A stretch of DNA of 64,000 nt, from assembly GCA_029254745.1 (NCBI GenBank), contig JAQWWZ010000018.1, positions 1 through 64,000 of the forward strand. The letters are read 5' to 3'. Within the stretch, counting starts at the first letter, position 1. The number at the start of each line of letters is the position of its first letter. Under the pieces are notes generated by a model. It was not told where the DNA came from. It did not search any database and saw nothing but the letters and a program-made list of their open reading frames with translations. Made by a program: the position numbers and the translations under genes. Below are positions 35,378 to 44,240 of the stretch, in pieces. This DNA is from Opitutales bacterium (GTDB lineage Bacteria > Verrucomicrobiota > Verrucomicrobiia > Opitutales > Seribacteraceae).

Positions 35378-36463
35378 CTGTAGCTCTCGGAGAATAGGTG
35401 CACAGGTTGATATTTCAACCTCACTTCCCCGCACATCAGCAAAATAAGTATCTCCTTGTTTGGCACCTATCTTTGCGTTAATGAGCGCACTACCAATGGG
35501 TTGCCCAGCGCAGGGTGAGTAGCCACCAGATAAAGTTTTGCCAACTTGTGTGTGACTATCTGAAATTATAGAGCCAGCCCGCGGAATTCTTCTTCCCTTC
35601 ACACGGAAATATTTCACAAGTGGCTTCGTGGCATCATGGAACTGTTCGATTAATGCTTCTTTTCCTACAAAGTCTTTCTTACTCAAATCCACACTCCACT
35701 TTAGGCCAGCCTGCAGTGGTGATATTTCTTCCGATAATTCATGGCCGTAAAGAGGAAATCCAGCCTCAAGCCTTAAACTGTCTCGTGCCGCAAGCCCAGC
35801 CCATGATGCTCCTGTGGCAAAGCATAAGTTGTCAAGTGCCTCTGCGACAGGGAGTAGAGTATTCTGCTCACAATAAAGCTCATAGCCATCCTCTCCAGTA
35901 TAGCCGGTCCTGGCCACAATTACTTCGGTTGAATTAAAGGTAAAACTACCGAAATCCATTTTTTGAAGAAGTGAGATTTTATCACCCAAAACAGCACCAA
36001 GTATCTCCTGACTTCTAGGTCCTTGCACCGCAAGCTGTCCAAATTTATCAGATACATTAACCACCTGACACTCGAAATTATTGGAAATTTCCAAAAGATG
36101 CTGATAATCCTTTTCAGTATTGGATGCATTCACACAAAGGAAATAGTTTTCTTCATTAATCTTGTAACAAATAAGATCATCAATGGTTCCACCGAGATGA
36201 TTGCAAAGAGGTGAATAAATCCCTTTCCCCACAGAAAACTTCTTGATATTTTGGGTTAAAACAAACGATAAAAAGTCTGTGGCTTCCTTACCTTTTACTT
36301 CAATTTCACCCATATGACTTACATCAAAGAATGTGGCTTTCTCCCTTGTGAGTAAATGCTCATCAATCGAACTTCCATAAGATATGGGCATTGCCCAACC
36401 TGCAAAGGTAGCAAACTTGGCACCTTTAGATTGGTGAAAAGAGTGTAACTGAAGAGTTTTCAT
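35369..36463 (-). CDS. gcvT: Aminomethyltransferase (glycine cleavage T protein)
   Basis: Transfers the methylene group from aminomethyl-lipoyl GcvH to tetrahydrofolate. Family features: FAGWAMPISYGSSIDEHLLTREKA at the N-terminus, FFDVSHMGEIEVKG, the folate-binding ARTGYTGEDGYELYC, and AGLAARDSLRLEAGFPLYGHEL with the conserved aspartate/arginine, then the C-terminal beta domain SGGYSPCAGQPIGSALI. Length 364 is typical. gcvH and gcvP are not adjacent here, so it stands apart from the rest of the cleavage system. YgfZ-like or sarcosine-oxidase relatives are less likely because the GYTGEDGYEL block is intact. Confidence 0.93.
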   Translation of the reverse strand: MKTLQLHSFHQSKGAKFATFAGWAMPISYGSSIDEHLLTREKATFFDVSHMGEIEVKGKEATDFLSFVLTQNIKKFSVGKGIYSPLCNHLGGTIDDLICYKINEENYFLCVNASNTEKDYQHLLEISNNFECQVVNVSDKFGQLAVQGPRSQEILGAVLGDKISLLQKMDFGSFTFNSTEVIVARTGYTGEDGYELYCEQNTLLPVAEALDNLCFATGASWAGLAARDSLRLEAGFPLYGHELSEEISPLQAGLKWSVDLSKKDFVGKEALIEQFHDATKPLVKYFRVKGRRIPRAGSIISDSHTQVGKTLSGGYSPCAGQPIGSALINAKIGAKQGDTYFADVRGSEVEISTCAPILRELQKK

Positions 36464-36558
36464 AATGTTGGATTCTTACTTGCTTGCCTTATTTTTACAG
36501 CAATATTTCATGGTTTTAATGTACCTAGGTTTTGTAAAGACCAACTAAGAAATATGCA

Positions 36559-37626
36559 ATGTCTTTGGAATTAGTCACTGCAGTATCCCTCACCATCGGG
36601 ATTTCTGCTCTATGCTCAACGCTAGAAGCGATGATTTTAAGTATAACCTCGGCTGAACTTGAAAATCTTAAAATTGCATCTCCTAGAAGAGGAAACTTAT
36701 TAGCAAAATTTAGAAATGAATTAGAGGAGACCAGTTCCGCTATCTTAAGTTTAAACACAATAGCCAATACGCTTGGTGCAACGCTGGTGGGAGGAATTGC
36801 AGAAAAATCCCTTGGAGGTGATGGTAATAATTTGTTTATTTTCGCCATCGGCATGACACTTGGGATCCTGTTTTTTGCAGAGATTTTGCCGAAAAACCTG
36901 ACAGTATCTTATCGCTCTGAAATGATCGGTAATCTGGTTTACCCACTTTGGGCTGTGAGAATTATAATGACTCCATTTTCCAAAGTTTGTAAAGCTACTG
37001 TACAGGCTTTCGTTCCTGCTAAAGAAAAAGATGATGAAAGTGATGCGCAGGAGATTATTCTCCTCGCCCGAAAAGGGGCAAAAGAAGGCACACTGACCAG
37101 TCAGGAGAAGGACTGGATTACCAATGCACTGAAACTTGATAATATTGCTGTACATGAGATCATGACACCAAGAACTGTGATGTTTAGCCTGGATGAAGAC
37201 TCAACAGTAAATGAAATATTCAAACGCCACCCCAATATTCCTTTTGCAAGAATTCCTGTATTTAAAGAATCGATTGATCACATTACTGGAGTCGTGAGAA
37301 GAAGGGACCTCCACAATTCAATTGTAGAAGAAAAAGCACACAAAACCCTGAAAGAAATTTCTTTAGAAGCTATCTTTATCCCTGAAAATGTATCTGCCGA
37401 TAAAGCACTGCGCTTATTACTCACAGAGCATGTACAGTTATGCATAGTAGTCGATGAATTCGGGTCGGTTGTTGGGGTGCTTGCCATGGAAGACATTATT
37501 GAAAGTATATTGGGTCAGGAAATTTTTGAACATGATGACATCGCGGTAGATATGAGAGAACTTGCAAAAAGAAAACACATGGAAAGATTAAGTTCCACCA
37601 AACAAAACAGGGAGAACAGTATATAA
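36559..37626 (+). CDS. CNNM/CorC-type membrane protein with CBS pair
   Basis: HlyC/CorC (CNNM) family protein, implicated in magnesium or other divalent cation efflux. The CNNM membrane domain covers residues about 1-150 with the motif SLNTIANTLGATLVGGIAE and FFAEILPKNLTVSY. A tandem CBS domain follows (residues about 190-315): HEIMTPRTVMFSLDEDSTV and VDEFGSVVGVLAMEDIIESILG. The C-terminal transporter-associated CorC domain found in many homologues is missing; the protein ends with a short basic tail at 355 residues. It overlaps lgt by one base (TAATG), so the two are coupled. Confidence 0.88.
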   Translation: MSLELVTAVSLTIGISALCSTLEAMILSITSAELENLKIASPRRGNLLAKFRNELEETSSAILSLNTIANTLGATLVGGIAEKSLGGDGNNLFIFAIGMTLGILFFAEILPKNLTVSYRSEMIGNLVYPLWAVRIIMTPFSKVCKATVQAFVPAKEKDDESDAQEIILLARKGAKEGTLTSQEKDWITNALKLDNIAVHEIMTPRTVMFSLDEDSTVNEIFKRHPNIPFARIPVFKESIDHITGVVRRRDLHNSIVEEKAHKTLKEISLEAIFIPENVSADKALRLLLTEHVQLCIVVDEFGSVVGVLAMEDIIESILGQEIFEHDDIAVDMRELAKRKHMERLSSTKQNRENSI

Positions 37627-38486
37627 TGTTTCTCGCTGATCAGATTTCGCATTGGAGTCATAACCTAAGTCCATTCCTTTGGAAATTTCCAGATTCGTGG
37701 GGAAGCTGGGGTCCTGGTGGCATCAGGTGGTATGGGATTTCTTATCTTTTGGGCTTCATCGCAGCTTACTTCCTTCTTTTTTTATATTTCAAAAGAAACA
37801 AGAGCCCTTATGACTCCGAACAAATAATGAACCTTATGACCTTCCAGGTTCTTGGTGTTCTCATCGGGGGACGGTTGGGATACATCCTTCTTTATCAGTG
37901 GGAAAGTTTGGTTACGGATCCTTTTATGATCCTTCGTGTATGGGAAGGTGGGATGGCAAGCCATGGAGGGTTTATTGGCGTGGCGGTTGCCACAATCTGG
38001 TATGCCAAGCATTCGAGGCAAACTATTTTTCCCATTGCCGATCTTTTGGTAAGCGTGGTTCCCCCAGGTATTTTTTTTGGAAGAATAGCAAATTTTATTA
38101 ACGGAGAATTATGGGGTAAAACAACGGATGTTTCATGGGGGGTACTCTTCCCTAAAGCCCCAGATTTTGTACTGGGTGTAGCCAGGCATCCATCTCAAAT
38201 ATACGCTGCATTGCTAGAAGGTTTACTGCCCTTTTTGGTCGTTCAGTATCGATTTTGGAAAACAGATATTTCTACCAACTACCCGGGCAGACTTTCGGGC
38301 GAATTTCTTATTCTCTACGCTTGTGCAAGAATATTTGGTGAAAATTTCAGACAACCTGATGCATCACTAATATTAGGATTCAGTAGAGGTCAGTTTTATT
38401 CTTTTTTCCTTTGTCTTGGCGGTTTCGTATTAATTTTTCTAAGCAGAAGATACTCACCAGGATCGAGAAAATCATCAAATCGATGA
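37626..38486 (+). CDS. lgt: Prolipoprotein diacylglyceryl transferase
   Basis: Inner-membrane enzyme that adds diacylglycerol to the lipobox cysteine of prolipoproteins, first step of lipoprotein maturation. Motifs: RWYGISYLLGF, GGRLGYILLY, WEGGMASHGGFIGV, the Lgt signature GRIANFINGELWG followed by TDVSWGVLFP, and RHPSQIYAALLEGLLPF. About seven hydrophobic segments are visible. Length 286 is normal. Substrates in this window may include the small lipoprotein encoded at 10874 and a possible BatC-like product starting at 52788. One-base overlap with the CNNM gene. Confidence 0.95.
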   Translation: MFLADQISHWSHNLSPFLWKFPDSWGSWGPGGIRWYGISYLLGFIAAYFLLFLYFKRNKSPYDSEQIMNLMTFQVLGVLIGGRLGYILLYQWESLVTDPFMILRVWEGGMASHGGFIGVAVATIWYAKHSRQTIFPIADLLVSVVPPGIFFGRIANFINGELWGKTTDVSWGVLFPKAPDFVLGVARHPSQIYAALLEGLLPFLVVQYRFWKTDISTNYPGRLSGEFLILYACARIFGENFRQPDASLILGFSRGQFYSFFLCLGGFVLIFLSRRYSPGSRKSSNR

Positions 38487-38583
38487 AATATTCCCAATAA
38501 ATCTTAAAAATTACCATAATGTGAGTTATTTGGCTTTGACTTAACTACGAAAAGAGAGAGAAATCATAAAGCTACAATTATAA

Positions 38584-39624
38584 ATGATAGGTAATTTTTT
38601 CGGATTTCTTTCCAATGACATTGGAATTGACCTTGGTACTGCCAATACTTTGGTGTTTGTTCGTGACCGAGGTATTGTACTTCGTGAACCCAGTGTGGTA
38701 GCTCGTTACAAAACGAGTAAGAAGGTTTGTGCCGTAGGTGCAGATGCCAAAAGGATGCTTGGGCGGACCCCTGGAACCATTGAGGCACTTCGCCCCATGA
38801 AAGATGGCGTCATAGCAGACTTTGAAATTTCGGAAGCTATGCTTAGGTACTTTATTGAAAAAGTAGACAAAAGAAAATTGGTTCCGCCCCGTGTTGTTAT
38901 TGCTGTTCCTTCAGGTATTACAGCCGTTGAAAAAAGGGCGGTTAAAGATTCTGCAATACGAGCGGGAGCAAGAGAAGTTCTTCTACTAGGTGAACCAATG
39001 GCAGCATCTATCGGGGCCGGTCTTCCAATTGACGAAGAATATGCTAATATGATCGTCGATATTGGGGGAGGTACCACCGAGGTCGCAATCATATCAATTT
39101 CAGGAGTTTCATATCAAAGAAGCATACGAGTGGGGGGAGATGAATTGGATGAGTCCATCATTGCCTACATGAAAAGAGCATACGGTTTGTTAATCGGAGA
39201 ACGAACAGCTGAAGAAATAAAGTTTACAGTCGGCTCTGCGGCTCCTTTAGACACGGGAGAAATGACCATGGATGTGAGAGGGAGAGATGCAACTGCGGGT
39301 CTTCCAAAAACAATCCATATCACTTCCCAAGAAATCCGAGAAGAAGCCTTAAAGGAAGTAGTAACACAAATCGTGGAGTTAGTTAAAAATGCTTTAGACA
39401 GGTGTCAGCCTGAACATTCTGCTGATCTGATTGATAGAGGTATTGTCTTAGCAGGTGGCGGTGCCCTGATCAGAGGACTTGACCAAGTGATTAGCGATGC
39501 TACAGGACTTACTGTTATCCAGGCTGACGATCCTCTTTGCTGCGTTGCGAATGGTACGGGGAAGTTTCTCGATCTACTTGGCACACTTAGCCGTGAGCAA
39601 GTGGATCGATTGGTCACCCAGTAA
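38584..39624 (+). CDS. mreB: Rod shape-determining actin-like protein MreB
   Basis: Bacterial actin that organises lateral wall synthesis. Phosphate loops DIGIDLGTANTLVFVRD (residues about 12-28) and IVDIGGGTTEVAIIS (about 158-172), and the adenosine site GIVLAGGGALIRGLD, are intact. An amphipathic N-terminal helix (MIGNFFGFL) for membrane binding is present. Length 346 is normal. First of mreB-mreC-mreD-mrdA. The 97-base upstream gap has no clear Shine-Dalgarno; the initiation region ends in TACAATTATAA just before the ATG. Confidence 0.97.
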   Translation: MIGNFFGFLSNDIGIDLGTANTLVFVRDRGIVLREPSVVARYKTSKKVCAVGADAKRMLGRTPGTIEALRPMKDGVIADFEISEAMLRYFIEKVDKRKLVPPRVVIAVPSGITAVEKRAVKDSAIRAGAREVLLLGEPMAASIGAGLPIDEEYANMIVDIGGGTTEVAIISISGVSYQRSIRVGGDELDESIIAYMKRAYGLLIGERTAEEIKFTVGSAAPLDTGEMTMDVRGRDATAGLPKTIHITSQEIREEALKEVVTQIVELVKNALDRCQPEHSADLIDRGIVLAGGGALIRGLDQVISDATGLTVIQADDPLCCVANGTGKFLDLLGTLSREQVDRLVTQ

Positions 39625-39633
39625 ATTTCGACA

Positions 39634-40491
39634 TTGGGAAAACTGAGCGAGAAATCCAAGAGTAAGCCATTTCTGTATCTCGGTTTTTTCTTCTTATTAT
39701 GGTGGGGATTGCCAGCCACAGTTAAGATTGTAATTAGCTCCAGCTTTGATGAATTTCATGCCCCTTTGTGGGATTTATCTACCCGCGTACAGGATCTCAC
39801 CAATTATTGGGGCCACATGGCCGACTCCAAAAAAACTTTAATTGAAAAAGGGAAAAAACTCCAAAGAATTGGCCGGAATCGCAACTTGCAAATTCAAAAC
39901 TTAGGCATACTGCAAAGCGAAGAAGAAAGACTACATCGCTTGCTAAACAATATTCATCATCTCCAGAACTCTTTGAACCTTGATGCAAAAGTTGCTTACT
40001 CTCCCCTTGTAGCGAGAATCTCCCGCAGGACTTTTTCCAGTTGGTGGCAAAGCATCGGTTTACGAAAGGGGAAAGACGCCTTACTTTATAAGGGTTTGGG
40101 AGTAATCTCTCACAATGGCGTTGTGGGACGAATTTCTTCAGTTGGATCCAGAATGAGTGAAGTAGAATTAATTACCAATACAAGTTTTCGGGTGGTTGCA
40201 CACTTTGCCGGGGATAATAGACCCGTAACCTTTCAAGGAAATGGAATTCTTCCAGGTGGGATTCCCTCAGGTATTGTAATCGATGTCCCACAAGATTTCA
40301 CTGCGTCCCGAAGAGAACCTCTAACCTTAACTACTTCATCGCTTGGAGAGACATTCCCTAAAGGGCTAATCATTGGACAAGTCCAAGAATTAGAGGGAGG
40401 AGAAAACGGGCTTTTTAAAACAGGTCAAGTCATCCTCAGTAATGACCTCTGTCAACTCCAAGAAGTTACTCTTCTTTTACCTAGAGAATAA
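39634..40491 (+). CDS. mreC: Rod shape-determining protein MreC
   Basis: Bitopic protein of the elongasome that activates PBP2. N-terminal membrane helix (FLYLGFFFLLWWGLPATVKI, residues about 11-30), a coiled coil (about 65-105: KTLIEKGKKLQRIGRNRN) and two beta domains with LLYKGLGVISHNGVVGRISSVG and TTSSLGETFPKGLIIGQV, the usual MreC pattern. Start is TTG 39634, the only position ahead of the membrane helix. Length 285. It is 9 bases after mreB and 1 base before mreD. Confidence 0.93.
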   Translation: MGKLSEKSKSKPFLYLGFFFLLWWGLPATVKIVISSSFDEFHAPLWDLSTRVQDLTNYWGHMADSKKTLIEKGKKLQRIGRNRNLQIQNLGILQSEEERLHRLLNNIHHLQNSLNLDAKVAYSPLVARISRRTFSSWWQSIGLRKGKDALLYKGLGVISHNGVVGRISSVGSRMSEVELITNTSFRVVAHFAGDNRPVTFQGNGILPGGIPSGIVIDVPQDFTASRREPLTLTTSSLGETFPKGLIIGQVQELEGGENGLFKTGQVILSNDLCQLQEVTLLLPRE

Positions 40492-40492
40492 A

Positions 40493-41026
40493 ATGCACAG
40501 ACCAAACCTTGCTGCCTTTATTCTACTTCTTGTAAATATCGTAACCATCCAGTTTCTCGGGGTAATTAATTCCACGCTTGGAAACTGGGGGTGCTTGCTT
40601 TATCTCCCTGCCCTTTTCTTTTTTACAGCAACAGTTCTCTTAGACCGAGTTAGAGTGATTTGTGTACTAGCCCTTACGGGATTTTCACTCGATAGCATTT
40701 ACAATACTCCGAGTGGGTTTCATACATTCGCTCTCATCAGTTGTTACCTGATTGCCAAAGATTGGTTGCACAGCGGCGAAAATGGTGAACTATTACGACC
40801 CTATTTCTTGCAGGTTATTGCAAATTTGCTTATCTCTACTGGCCTCATTGTGGTCTTAAAATTTCACCGTGGTTTATTAGGTACTTGGGCAACACCCAAT
40901 ATTGTGGTCGATATTTTTGCATCCACGCTACTTTTTGCTTTAATCGCACCGTGGTACTCAGGATTATGCAAAGAATTATTGAAAGTAACTTATTCTTCTC
41001 AAGAAATAAATGGAGTTGAAGGTTGA
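40493..41026 (+). CDS. mreD: MreD-like rod-shape membrane protein
   Basis: A 177-residue polytopic membrane protein between mreC and PBP2, where mreD belongs. Five hydrophobic segments are visible (about residues 5-25, 33-52, 55-72, 80-100, 118-138 and 147-165, some short). Sequence resemblance to MreD is weak, as is common for the family; the assignment leans on position and topology. ATG 40493 directly follows the mreC stop; an upstream in-frame start at 40442 lies in mreC. The stop overlaps the PBP2 start as TTGA. Confidence 0.75.
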   Translation: MHRPNLAAFILLLVNIVTIQFLGVINSTLGNWGCLLYLPALFFFTATVLLDRVRVICVLALTGFSLDSIYNTPSGFHTFALISCYLIAKDWLHSGENGELLRPYFLQVIANLLISTGLIVVLKFHRGLLGTWATPNIVVDIFASTLLFALIAPWYSGLCKELLKVTYSSQEINGVEG

Positions 41027-43593
41027 AGGTACTTGAAAAATACCACCCTGAAGCGAGAAGGCTTTTTCTTTTTCGAATTATCTATGCCTTAATGCTTATC
41101 GTGCTCTGCTCTGTCCTGAGTTACAGGCAACTTTTTGAAGCTGACGAATATGAAACAAAAGAGAGGCAGCAAGGCCAACGAAGAATCATCAGACCAGGTG
41201 CACGTGGCGATGTACTAGATAGAGAGGGTAATTTACTAATTGGAAACCGGGCAAATTTCTCAGCCGTTTTACACATGGAACAGCTAAAAAGCGAAATTTG
41301 GAGAAAAAAATTAGAGCTGCGGAATCTAGCTTATTCAACAAGGGAAGAATTTAACCAAGAATCTGTCTTGAAACTAGAATCCCTTATCCAAAGATGTTTA
41401 GAGATAGACCATGTGCAAAAAAGAGGAATTTTTCTGACTGGAAAATCTCTAGTTTCAAAAAAGATAAATGCAGGAACTAGAATCTTCAGTAACGGAAGCA
41501 GGCTACATGTTGAAAAGGATGTAAAGAAAGGTTGGAATTGTAGAATATGGGACAACAAAAGCCCTATTTCCAACCTGTATTTTTACAATGCCGGCGAAAC
41601 AGTTCGACTCAATGCAGCAGGGCTATTCAAGATAATCTTTAACCTAAATCCTGAGGGCAAACCAATTGCAATCGAGAAAATACCCATTGGAAAGAATGGC
41701 TTTATGAATTCGATATTAACAAGTAAAGATGACAGTTCTCATTTTTTTAATTTCAGTACAAGTGGCTACGACCTAGATTGGGAATCAAGATTCTCAATTG
41801 TAAAAAAATATTTACAGATTGTGAATGAAATGACGGGGAGAAATAAGGTTTTGACGATGAAAGATATAAAAAAGCATTGGAATCAAAGGCTGGTCATGCC
41901 CTTGGAAATATCTACTGATTTGCTTCCATCAGAGTATGCTGCATTAGTCGAAAAGCTTCCGCCTCAATCCCCGATTAAAGTACAAGCACAATCTGTACGA
42001 CACTACCCTCAAAAATCTCTCGCATCTCATATCCTTGGCTATGTGGGCAGTGGTTATGAAGCAAACCCAACGGGACTATCAGGGGGAGACCTAGCAACTT
42101 TCGAGGTTCAAGGCAGAACAGGTAAAGCCGGAGTGGAAAAACAATTTGACCATATTCTTCGAGGTCAAGATGGTGGTGATATTTGGCGGGTTAATCCTAT
42201 GGGTTATCGATTTGAAAGAATTGAGAAAAAGCCCTCCCAAAAAGGCGATCCTATTCAATTAACCATCGATAAGGACCTTCAATTAATTGCAGAAAATTCA
42301 CTCCAAAAAATGGTTCAAAAGGTTGCGAGCAATCGGATTCTTCCAGATAGGGACTGGCGCAAGACGATCGAAAGAAGAACCCGAAAAGCTCTTCAAGGCT
42401 CTCAGGAAACTGAGGTCCGTGCAGAGTTATTAATTTCTGCATTTGTAGATGCCCCCTTCCCTCTTAGCGGCGTGCAAGCTTCAACCGTTGCAGGATTTAA
42501 GGGAACCCCGGAAGATGCGACCCGACTGCTTCGAAGACTTTACGCACAAGGGGTATTAGCCAAGCCAGACAAGTCTAGAGATGAATATGTACTGGCCCCT
42601 CCCATGCTTCCTCCTGCAGCGGCTGTATTATTGGATTTGGAAAATGAAGAGATACTAGCCCTTGCGAGTAAGCCTAACTATAACTTGGAGCAATTAACGC
42701 CTTACATTTCACAAAATACATACGACGAAATCCAAAGACGCGAAGCCTGGCTTCCTCGGGCTTATCACCCGGGGTATGCCCCTGCATCCCCTTTTAAATT
42801 AGTTACAGCCTTAGCGGGAATTCGTTATACGGGTCTGGACCCGGATGAGCATTTACTGTGCGAAGGGATTTATCGGGGTATGGAATGCCATGTATATCCG
42901 GGAAAACATGGGGAGCTCAGTTTAAGAGATGCTATATCACAAAGTTGTAATGTGTACTTTTTTAGGTGTGCAGAAAAAATTGGTCATGAAAACTTAATCC
43001 GAGAAGCAAAAATGCTCGGATTCACAGAGAACCCGAACCTAGAACTTCCTTCCCTGCGAGATTCTCCTATCGTGCCTGACCCAACCTGGAAAAAAGATGC
43101 CTTGGGTGTTAAATGGACTCTCGAGGATACTTTTAATATCTCAATTGGGCAGGGAGGTTTAAGGCAGAGTCCTCTGCAAATGGCATGCTTTGCCGCCAAA
43201 ATGGCAAAAAATAAGTTTAAGTTTAAACCTACGATTTTAAAAAACCAAACTCCTCAAAAAAGTGAATATCATTTAGTGGATGGTAATACTTCAAAATATC
43301 GTGCCATTATTGAAGGTATGCACCTTGCCACGACTAGAGGTACTGCAAGGAGGTGTAATATTGATGGTGTAGCTGTTGCCGGAAAGACCGGAACCGGGCA
43401 ATGGCGAAACCGTAACATGGAGCTCAATCTTGCTTGGTTTATAGGCTTTGCTCCTGTTAAGGACCCAAAAGTAGCAATCGCGGTTTTAGTAGAGGGTGTT
43501 ATCCCACAAGATCAAATCCAGGGAGGGCTTACCGCAACACCTGTCGCAAAAGATATTTTGTCAGCTTATTTTGCAAAATATAAAAAAAAGTAG
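41023..43593 (+). CDS. mrdA: Penicillin-binding protein 2 with extra domains
   Basis: Class B transpeptidase cross-linking peptidoglycan during elongation. One N-terminal membrane helix (residues about 17-35), then RPGARGDVLDREGNLL of the pedestal. Active-site motifs: SPFK (Ser589-Lys592), SCN (641-643) and KTG (788-790). At 856 residues it is over 200 longer than E. coli PBP2. Extra sequence lies in the pedestal (about 90-260) and at about 425-528, just before the transpeptidase core AAAVLLDLENEEILALAS; the latter contains a winged-helix-like stretch (TPEDATRLLRRLYAQGVL). Start is TTG 41023 overlapping the mreD stop. Usual partner RodA is not adjacent. Confidence 0.92.
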   Translation: MKVLEKYHPEARRLFLFRIIYALMLIVLCSVLSYRQLFEADEYETKERQQGQRRIIRPGARGDVLDREGNLLIGNRANFSAVLHMEQLKSEIWRKKLELRNLAYSTREEFNQESVLKLESLIQRCLEIDHVQKRGIFLTGKSLVSKKINAGTRIFSNGSRLHVEKDVKKGWNCRIWDNKSPISNLYFYNAGETVRLNAAGLFKIIFNLNPEGKPIAIEKIPIGKNGFMNSILTSKDDSSHFFNFSTSGYDLDWESRFSIVKKYLQIVNEMTGRNKVLTMKDIKKHWNQRLVMPLEISTDLLPSEYAALVEKLPPQSPIKVQAQSVRHYPQKSLASHILGYVGSGYEANPTGLSGGDLATFEVQGRTGKAGVEKQFDHILRGQDGGDIWRVNPMGYRFERIEKKPSQKGDPIQLTIDKDLQLIAENSLQKMVQKVASNRILPDRDWRKTIERRTRKALQGSQETEVRAELLISAFVDAPFPLSGVQASTVAGFKGTPEDATRLLRRLYAQGVLAKPDKSRDEYVLAPPMLPPAAAVLLDLENEEILALASKPNYNLEQLTPYISQNTYDEIQRREAWLPRAYHPGYAPASPFKLVTALAGIRYTGLDPDEHLLCEGIYRGMECHVYPGKHGELSLRDAISQSCNVYFFRCAEKIGHENLIREAKMLGFTENPNLELPSLRDSPIVPDPTWKKDALGVKWTLEDTFNISIGQGGLRQSPLQMACFAAKMAKNKFKFKPTILKNQTPQKSEYHLVDGNTSKYRAIIEGMHLATTRGTARRCNIDGVAVAGKTGTGQWRNRNMELNLAWFIGFAPVKDPKVAIAVLVEGVIPQDQIQGGLTATPVAKDILSAYFAKYKKK

Positions 43594-43631
43594 CATCTCT
43601 ACCAAAAAATTAAATATCCAATAAGATTACC

Positions 43632-44216
43632 ATGGTTGCCACTTCTTCTACAATGATTCCCATCGGGTCCAAAGCACCCGACTTCTCCTTATTGGACACT
43701 CGGTCTGACCAATTTTTTGATTTTTCAATAAAACAATCTTCGAAAGCGTACTTACTTTGTTTTATCTGCAATCACTGCCCGTATGTAATTCATTTACTTG
43801 ATCATCTCATAAAGCAATGTAATGAGTGGAACAAAAAAGAGATTTCAGTTCTCATGATCTCGTCAAATGATGAAGTCAAGTACCCCGCGGACAGCCCTAA
43901 AAAAATGAAAGAACTTTCTGAACGCAAAGGTTTTTCTTTTCCTTATCTATTTGATCATGACCAGAGCGTAGCCAAGAGCTATAAAGCCGCATGCACTCCT
44001 GACTTCTTTTTGTTTGACCATAACAAAAAGCTTTTTTACCGGGGTCAGTATGATGGATCGAGACCAGGCCAATCGACTTCTGTCACAGGGGCAGACTTAA
44101 TTAACGCAATGGAACGGCTTTTGAACGGTCTTGTGCCCCCTCAAAAGCAAATCCCTAGCATAGGCTGTAACATTAAGTGGAAATACGGAAATGCCCCTGA
44201 ATATTTCCCTAAATAA
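43632..44216 (+). CDS. Thioredoxin-like/AhpC-TSA family protein
   Basis: Thioredoxin-fold protein of the peroxiredoxin-like group with a CNHCPY active site (FICNHCPYVIHLLDHL, residues about 46-61). The fold continues with VLMISSNDEVKYPADSP, FPYLFDHDQSVAKSYKAACTPDFFLFD (cis-Pro region) and YRGQYDGSRPG. These features match the widespread thioredoxin family protein whose members act as thiol oxidoreductases; substrate unknown. No signal peptide is seen, so it is probably cytoplasmic. Length 194. It stands between PBP2 and the cyclase gene (convergent) without obvious functional link. Confidence 0.85.
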   Translation: MVATSSTMIPIGSKAPDFSLLDTRSDQFFDFSIKQSSKAYLLCFICNHCPYVIHLLDHLIKQCNEWNKKEISVLMISSNDEVKYPADSPKKMKELSERKGFSFPYLFDHDQSVAKSYKAACTPDFFLFDHNKKLFYRGQYDGSRPGQSTSVTGADLINAMERLLNGLVPPQKQIPSIGCNIKWKYGNAPEYFPK

Positions 44217-44240
44217 ATAAAATTGATAGCCTGAGCTAAT

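Noticed and set aside
36751..37155. 134-codon minus-strand open frame
   Set aside because: Antisense to the CNNM gene, which has clear membrane and CBS motifs.
44217..44240. Possible terminator between the thioredoxin-like and cyclase genes
   Set aside because: No stem of useful length or T tract could be found in the 24-base gap.
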